A DNA stretch of 64,000 nt from Lactuca virosa (taxonomy: Eukaryota > Streptophyta > Magnoliopsida > Asterales > Asteraceae), in NCBI GenBank assembly GCA_928212115.1, contig CAKMRJ010005523.1, forward strand, positions 147,377,389 through 147,441,388, read 5' to 3'. The notes beneath the pieces are model-generated. The model was not told where the DNA came from. It made no database searches and was given only the letters and a program-made list of their open reading frames with translations. Within the stretch, counting starts at the first letter, position 1; the number at the start of each line of letters is the position of its first letter. A program made the position numbers and the translations under genes. Positions 57,401 through 64,000 of the stretch are shown one piece after another.

Positions 57401-58709
57401 GTTTTCAAAGGAAATACTTGAATGCATAAGGTATATGAACCTTCAAAACTTGTAAAAATCCGTATTTTAGTGTTTGACATAGGTTTTGGTCCTTGGATTT
57501 CACCATTTACAACATGCATGTTGTTTTTGGTTGAAATCCTACCACCATCATCATCAAAACCATGAGTTTGTGTGTGTGTATGTTTATGTGTTCATGATCT
57601 TTCATTAGAATGGTGTAGAAGAACAAAGAAATGCAAGAAAATCCATGAAAACTTGAAGGAAAATGAAAGGAAATCGTGTTCTACCTTAATGAACACCATT
57701 AGATGATGAAGATTTTGAGTATCTTGAGTGTTCTTGGACATGTTGGCTGTAAAATTTCGTGTGTTCATAGTGGGAGGAAGAGAGAAAATGTGTGTGAGAG
57801 TGTGAGAGAGAAATGAGAGAAAATGAGGGAATATGGAGTGTGAGAGAGAAAAAGAATCATTTTGTGTTGGGAAGAGGAGAGGCATCTTGGGAGGAGGGAG
57901 TCCGACTTTGGAGTGGAGAGAGGGTCTCCCTCTCTTAAATTTTATAAAATTATAACTTTATTTTATAAAAATATCAAGTTTTTATAAAATATGCACCTTA
58001 TTTTAATTTCATTCACAAAACCTTGATTTTTTTTTGCATAGAAATAAGGTTAAATACTAATGACTTAAATTTTATTTTTTTTTAAATGCATTCTCATAAT
58101 TTTTATTATTTATAAGATCATATTATAAGTTCATAATTATTTTTATAGAAATTTTTAAGGTTAAAGTTTATAAATATGAGTTTTTATGGCTTTTAGGGTT
58201 TTGGAGTTTAATAAACTTTGAATATCAAAATAATAGAATATTTGAGACTTTAAATTATCTTATGGTATTATAACTCTTTTATAGTTATAAATAATGTTTG
58301 TAATTTATTTTTATCGGTTTATTGGCATTCTATGTAGTGACTCCGAGATTCAAGCGAAATTGAGGAATCAAGTATACTAGTCCTAGTCTACAACTTTGAC
58401 TTAAGTTTCTATGAGACTCCGACCTAATTTCTACTACTAGGTCAAGTGCATAATGTGTGTATATGATTCATGAAAAGGTGTTCGAGTCAAAGAGTGGCCC
58501 GAATAAGGATAGTCACTACCGTTCAGTAGATGCAGAATTCACATATCAATGTGAAATCTAAGCACATTATCCATTGTTTCTAATTGTTTCCAAGTTTCTA
58601 GTAGGTCATAACTTAGCTTCTAGTTACTAAGTCTAGTATGTGTCGTGCCTATATGTGCAACTAAGTTTATTCAAATCTAGAACTAACTCGAATTTTGACG
58701 GTTGTCGCA
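54493..58709 (-). repeat. 5' LTR of element E
   Basis: 4217 bp, sister of 46617-50831. Its plus-strand right end reads TTGTCGCA instead of TTGTCACA, one substitution in the terminal motif. Confidence 0.92.
55990..56715. repeat. ~145-bp tandem array in right LTR of E
   Basis: Same array as 48120-48830. Confidence 0.75.
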
Positions 58710-58714
58710 CCGGG
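58710..58714. other. Target-site duplication of element E, right
   Basis: CCGGG, identical to 46612-46616. Confidence 0.92.
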
Positions 58715-59103
58715 AGAGTTGGGTGTCAAAGTCTTGAGAAAGTTGGTGACTCAACTATTTTCTAAGTCACATAGTGAGTTCCTTTGGGACTCCTATGAAA
58801 CAGACTATGACAAGACCCTTAATGATCTTATCTATTTGCTAAGATCAACTTCCTAAAACTTTATGGACATTGACAATGATGACATTGGATATCCAGTAAA
58901 GCTCTCTCTTCCCAATGGAAAGGGATCGGCCATAGTCAACTCGGTTGACCAAATGGTAAAGAGAACGGCTAAGTCTGAGATTGTCCCATTATCAAGGGTC
59001 TATTGCCAAAGAAAGGGGCATTGGTTGCGAAGCAGCCAAATTTACCTAAGGATATTAAAGTCAATAAGTTTGACTCTACTTCGGGTAAAGTCCACTATCT
59101 AAC
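58710..59103 (+). pseudogene. gag relic of Copia copy 2, 3' part with zinc knuckle
   Basis: The frame 58863-59102 reads MDIDNDDIGYPVKLSLPNG, then NSVDQMVKRTAKSEIVP and YCQRKGHWLRSS. The last is the remainder of a Copia CCHC zinc knuckle (C-x-x-K-G-H-W-x-R-S, with its last Cys lost). The upstream 58715-58862 continues the sequence interrupted at 46616. Gag would package RNA, but the frame is broken. Confidence 0.6.
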
Positions 59104-62100
59104 TCTGCTAAGTTTCTATTCTGAGATTCTTGATACATGATGTGACTGGGTCACATGTTGATGTTTTAAGAATCAAAGAAAAAAGTGAAGAAACTTTAAA
59201 GAAAGAATATGCTGAATCGATGGCATAGATGAATTTCTATCGCATAGTTTGAAGATCGATTCTTGAGCTACTTCTTAAGAGTTATGATATATTGCTTAGG
59301 AATAAATAACAACAAAGTTTTCATGTGCTTTTGCATTGTAAGGATAGTTTTTCCGCAAAGTTTTAAAATAAAAGAATTTTTTTTTGATTTTATTTATTTA
59401 AAATATCCTTACAATGGCATTTGTGAAAACTTTTGTTGCTTATAAGATTCCATTAAGAGCAAGAGTGGAAATATGAATTTGATTCTTTCATTTGTGGTAG
59501 TGTCTAAATTTACCAAATAAGGAAAGATTCTCATCACCTAAGTTTCAGTTGGATAGAAACTTGGAATCATGCAAGTTGTATAGCATGATGAATAAGAACT
59601 TTCAAGCATTGGAAAAATTAAGACTAACTACTTGTTCACATGGATGTGTGAGTCAAGTAAAGGATCGAGTACACATTCTTGTGCACTGATCAAACCCACC
59701 ACAAATAATCGTTAAGACTATTCGTCATTATTTACTAAAATTCAGTAAATATGGTTATACTTACAAGCTTAAGTGTAATTCTGAGACATTGGAAAAGGTT
59801 TCAATGTATGGCAGAGCGAATAAGAAGAAATCAACTTAGGCAGAAAATAAAAGTTTCTCAAATCTGAAAGATGGGAGAGTACTTTAGTATCATGTTATAT
59901 AATCATCTTAATGATTAAGAGACCTTATCATTCATCCTCTAAGTGCATTCTGGTAGCTAAGAAGAGGAGCTATGAATTGTTGAAGTGGTTAAATCAAGAA
60001 GATGATTTATACTTCATTCCAAAAACAATTCTTAGAGTTATACTCTAAGATTGTAACTTGAGTGACATGTCTTAAAGAAGGTTTAAAACACTTGTCAAAT
60101 GTAAGAGTAAAAGTCTTCTACTCTTGTACATTTGAAATTGGTAAGTTGTGATGTTTTGGATAAAACAAAGACCAATTAAGGCCAATTGTGTGAAGTGTTT
60201 GTCTTGATTAGAATCCACACTATCTCTTGGATATCTGACAAGAAAGTCTTATATGTCAAGAGGACAGTGGGAGTCTGAAAGGTCTTGAAAGTCTCAAGAA
60301 CTAATCAAGATAAAAAACCTGAAGTTCTTCACTAGCACACGACTTGAGGTTTATAACCTATCGTGTCGACATGTCTGTGCCTATTCAAGTTGGCTTTGCA
60401 TAGGAGTTCTGAGAGTTCTCAATTGGTTGCACAGCTTGGAAGCAATGGCAGGCCCTTGAGCTGCCAAATGGCAAGAATTAAGATTGCACAAGTTTAATCC
60501 ATATAAGTGTGGATTTGTCAGTAACCTTGTCTTGTGATTATGGTTTTGACAAAATTCATATGGATAGGAACTCATACACCATAAAATCTAAGTGTCATAA
60601 GGTTTCTCTCCGATTCATGAAAATGATGGTGAGGAAACACTTTCACTAAGTAGCTTTTAGCTAGATAGCAATTGTGATATTTGCATTCTCAAAGTCGTTA
60701 GTGGAGCGTGTGTGGTTAACCAGCACACTAACATGGACTTGTGAGAAGTGGTAAAGGTCTAAACAATCGAGACTATGATTACGGCATCCCTTTCATAGTT
60801 CTTAAAATTGTTTAGACACACCTGTGAGCTATCTAAGATAAGGTGTATGATATTGATAAAGTTTTATCAAAGCAATCTAGTATCAGAAATCTGAACTTTG
60901 GTAAGAAAGTCAATAAAGTATTGATTTCTAGAAGTCCAGCTGATTTCTGATTACATGTCAAAGCTAGTGGGAGCATGAGTGTTATGCTAATAATCATCAT
61001 GTTAGTGGGAGCATGATAATTATGATAAAGATTGCAAGTTAGCAATGTTAATTATAGAAAACAAAAGTTTCAATTCGTGAGGCTGCAGGGGTTGAAAAAG
61101 TTGTTTTGCTATAATTAAGGGAGAGGAAATTATACTTCATTCAATTCTAAAAGCTTAGATTGAGGTGTTTTAAGTCGTATTTAGTCAAGGATATATATAT
61201 ATATGAATTTCATGTTGGAATGACTCAACATAAGGAAATTCTATATATGGGTCCATTATTTGCGTTCTAAAATTCGATTATGATTACGGCATCCCTTTTC
61301 ATAATCTGAATATGAGAACTTGGCAAATAGAAATGGAAATGTTATAGCAAAAGACTGGTTTAGTCTTTATGTGAGACATCATGACTCGTGTCCCATATGC
61401 TTCGGATATAGGATCGATTACATGTGCTATATTTATCCTTTCTAAAATTTTCCAAATGCCTGGGGCATTAAGAAGGGAAAAGGTCTAGAACTGGATATGA
61501 CTAAAAGGATTAAGCAATTGTCGAGGACAATCTAAGGTTTACCAAAGATGGTTGCTCAAGGACAGTGGAAGTATAGTGGTTAATTCTGGAAGGACCATAT
61601 TGACATAATCTGTAAGAAGGCAACTCTTGTTCAGAAGTGATAGTCAAAATGGAATATGGAAATGTTTCAAAGTTGGAAATTATTTAATCTGTGTAAGATT
61701 AGGAAACTAATGCAAGAAGGATGTTTCCAAGGAGTTGATCTCCTTGGAATGCTCTGTAATGGTTGTTGTCAAGTCTTTCTGACTCTGTGCATAATCATTA
61801 CAGGAGGATCAATGCATATAAGTTTAGAATCTAACATATTTCAGTAAATGGCATGAATTTGGAATTCTTGCATTTACAGTAAGGATTTGGGACTGTGAAA
61901 GAGGATCATTGGAGTTATGTTCAATTGATCTAATTCACAAAGTGAAGATCATAGAAAAACATAGTATGCATACTTGGTGTATGGCATGACTATTGTTTAG
62001 AAAACATAGTGTACATGCTTGGAGCATGGGACAACTATGTTTTAAATTCAAGAATAAAGTTGTAGCTGAAACAGTATACAATGAATAATGTGTAATCAAT

Positions 62101-62933
62101 ATGGTGATAAATAAAAGGTGTTTTATTTATGTTCATAGGTTTTGATACCATATTAGATTCTATTATTATTGTGTTTCATTTTGCATGTTTTGACTTCCAG
62201 AATAACTAGGTCGTTCTTCCTGATTGACTAAGTTATTCAAACTATCCACAGTCGGTCATGTTGGAAGTAGATATGAATCAAGACTGTCATGGGTTGGCTT
62301 GTAGAGGTCTAAGATGTTGGACAAGGGGCTACAACACTCATGAGTACTCATAAGTTCTGAGTATTGGATTCAACCCGCGCTCATTGGAATCATTTCATGG
62401 ATTTTATCACGAGTGATCATGAGACGATAATATCTTATATTCTTCAAACCTAGAGATATGAGTTGTTACTATGAGTTGGTTTTGTACATTGATTGCATGA
62501 AAACGCATTCGGTAACTCGGTGTTTATAAAACGTGCCTTTGTGTATGATTCAACAAGTAGTAGAACAAGCCATATGAGTCGAAGTTTATCCATTCCTTTT
62601 ACCTTCGGGATAAAAGCGATATCTGTGGGCCCCTCGATGATTTGGTGATGACAAATGTAAGTGCTCGGCCGGGCCTGGACTGATTTGATTTGTTCAATTA
62701 GTCAATCGTCATAAATCGAAATTGGGAAACAACAAATGGACAGAGAGAATGATTATAATCCATGTCAGTCCATATGATATCTAGAATGGAGGAATATATG
62801 ATCCCTTATCTAATGGACAAGTCATTGACAAAGGTCAGAGTTTATCTACAAGGTCAAGTTCGATAGCGGCTTTTGAGAGCTACGATTGCCAGTTGGTTCC
62901 TGAAGTCATACGCAATAATAGTTTTAGACTTAT
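59104..62933. other. Degenerate core of Copia copy 2
   Basis: No readable gene. A possible integrase relic with a SKYGYTY-like phrase lies near 59735-59765. Two GGCATCCCTTTTCATA modules (about 60782 and 61284) and one GTGTGGTTAACCAGCACAC module (60708) are present. It aligns in order with copy 1, 17911-21600. RT and RNase H motifs were not recognised. Confidence 0.5.
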
Positions 62934-62946
62934 CCAAGTGGGAGAC
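62934..62946 (+). other. Polypurine tract of Copia copy 2
   Basis: CCAAGTGGGAGAC abuts the 3' LTR at 62947. Confidence 0.9.
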
Positions 62947-63723
62947 TGTTGGATTAGTGTCTAAGTCCATAACTATAATTGGTATGTACTTGACCCGACT
63001 CGGCATGGTCCATTTGGGTTGCATGGCATCGGAACATTTGGATAGACCGTTTATGAGGAAAAGACATTTTGTGACATATTAATATATTATAAGTTCTAAT
63101 ATATTAATATGAAAATATTTATTTACTTAGTATTGATCAACAATTAATTTGGACTTAATTTAGTGATCAAAAGGAGACTAATTAAATATATGGGGATTGA
63201 TTGTGTAAATCATTCATTCTTATATATGTGGGCTTATGATCCAAGATTCCTTTATGTTGGGTTTAACCCATGTGGTGATCCATGGATACTCCATGGAGGT
63301 TAAAACCCATGAGGCATAAGGAATGGGTAAAGTCATGAGTTACATGGTTTGTAACCCTAATAGCCACACTATATAAGAACCCCTTTAGTTGAAGAAATTG
63401 GCACTAGTGATACATATTTTGAGGGCTAGCCAATTTGAACATGTATGTCTTCTTCTCATGGTTATTCCAAGAGTTCATGATGTTGTGTGAACCATTTGAG
63501 GTGTCACACTTGGGGCACTAGGCTCTCAAGCTTCATGGAGTCAAGCAACAACAACAAGGTATGTATTCTATCTATTCTATTATCCTAGTATCAATGTTTT
63601 GGTATGCTAGTTAGGATAATACCTTGGATAATCATATTTGCATGTATAATAGAGAAAACATAGATCCAAGGTATTTAGGGTTGCATGTACACTTAGGAGT
63701 GTTAGAACGCTCAAAACCTAACA
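62947..63723 (+). repeat. 3' LTR of Copia copy 2
   Basis: 777 bp, TGTTGGATTAGTG...AACCTAACA; TATATAAG near 63370. It keeps the 36 bp lost from the 5' LTR. Confidence 0.93.
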
Positions 63724-64000
63724 CTAACATGAAAGCAGAGATTGCTACCTTTGTAAGTAAATGCCTTACTTACGCTAAGGTTAAGGTCGAATACGAGAAA
63801 CCCTCATGTCTACTACAACAGCCGGAAGTGGGAGCGGATCACTATGGACTTCATAACCAAGTTGCCCAAGACAACGGGTGGACTTGATACCATATGGGTC
63901 ATCGTCGACAGATTGACCAAATCCGCACACTTCCTGCCTATCAAAGAAACAGATTAGATGGAGAAGCTTACAAGAACCTACATTCGGGAGATTGTATGAC
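63724..64000 (+). pseudogene. Integrase of element B, continuation after Copia copy 2
   Basis: After the CTAAC duplication the reading resumes with AEIATFVSKCLTYAKVKVEY, the second half of the HHCC zinc domain; the second Cys of the C-x2-C pair reads Tyr. It goes on in a shifted frame with MDFITKLPKT and IWVIVDRLTKSAHFLP, the start of the catalytic core including its first Asp. A TAG follows near 63955. The window ends inside the core. Confidence 0.9.

Larger units (their letters stand above)
46617..58709 (-). mobile_element. Element E: large non-autonomous LTR element (LARD-like), minus strand
   Basis: 12093 bp with CCGGG duplications, LTRs of 4215 and 4217 bp and a 3661-bp core. PBS on the right and PPT on the left set the minus orientation. 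No gag or pol motif is found on either strand, so it fits the large-retrotransposon-derivative class and must rely on a Ty3 relative; LTR termini TGTGACAAC...GTGTGACA resemble B. The LTRs look closely alike, with mainly one- to few-base indels and scattered substitutions. Confidence 0.9.
43999..63723 (+). mobile_element. Copia copy 2: Ty1/Copia-type element, plus strand, interrupted by E
   Basis: 19725 bp in all, about 7.6 kb without E. The LTRs are 741 bp (43999-44739) and 777 bp (62947-63723), CTAAC duplications flank it, and PBS and PPT are in place. Same family as copy 1. The LTRs differ by roughly a dozen substitutions plus a 36-bp loss in the 5' LTR, so this insertion is older than copy 1. 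The core is degenerate. Confidence 0.93.
36349..64000 (+). mobile_element. Element B: Ty3 element, plus strand, interrupted by Copia copy 2, continues past window
   Basis: 5' LTR 36349-39209, PBS, leader ORF, gag, protease, RT, RNase H and the integrase start to 43998. Copia copy 2 fills 43999-63723, and integrase resumes at 63724. B sits inside the gag of A; the candidate duplication GGCTG at 36344-36348 cannot be checked because the 3' end is outside. Its polyprotein is the best preserved here but has several stops and shifts. Confidence 0.9.

Noticed and set aside
1..64000. Host protein-coding genes between elements
   Set aside because: Every stretch can be assigned to an LTR, a core or a relic of a retroelement; no intergenic host sequence could be recognised.

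Overview
The window looks like plant nuclear heterochromatin made entirely of nested LTR retrotransposons. I found no host gene, tRNA or rRNA gene. The Ty3 coding remnants, the tRNA-iMet-type primer sites (TGGTATCAGAGC), the many copies of the palindromic word ACTCGNCGAGT and the TGT...ACA LTR termini suggest a eudicot, most likely Asteraceae and plausibly lettuce (Lactuca) or a relative. That organism call is inference from recollection, not from a search.

Layout. (1) 1-5322: element L, a minus-strand Ty3 element cut by the window edge (gag and leader-ORF pseudogenes, PBS, 3.2-kb LTR). (2) 5323-24786: element S, a plus-strand Sirevirus-like Copia remnant, recognised by four polypurine tracts before its LTR. 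S is interrupted by element D (8355-16822, minus, Ty3, TSD CATCA) and by Copia copy 1 (17143-24592, minus, TSD GTGAG). (3) 24787-31669: element C, plus-strand Ty3 gag-pol with many stops, whose 3' LTR is cut by the next element. (4) 31670-36348: element A, plus-strand Ty3, cut inside gag. (5) 36349-64000: element B, plus-strand Ty3 with the best preserved gag-pol, cut inside integrase by Copia copy 2 (43999-63723, TSD CTAAC). Copy 2 is itself cut inside its gag remnant by element E (46617-58709, minus, TSD CCGGG), which has 4.2-kb LTRs and a 3.7-kb core without coding capacity (LARD-like). B resumes at 63724.

The right half is therefore a chain of insertions C<-A<-B<-Copia 2<-E, and the left half is S holding L, D and Copia 1. 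Four insertions are proven by exact 5-bp target duplications on both sides. No complete set of intact retroelement proteins is present; all coding regions carry stops, frameshifts or deletions.

The most interesting signals are non-coding: (a) arrays of a family-specific palindromic word placed 10-45 bp upstream of the LTR TATA box in several Ty3 families, with a second array in the transcribed leader in some; (b) a row of four hairpins with a compensatory base-pair change, conserved in the leader of both Copia copies; (c) an intron-like GT...AG spacer between gag and protease in C, with the same donor in D; (d) a leader ORF upstream of gag shared by L, A and B; (e) capture of the ACTCGNCGAGT array by Copia copy 2.
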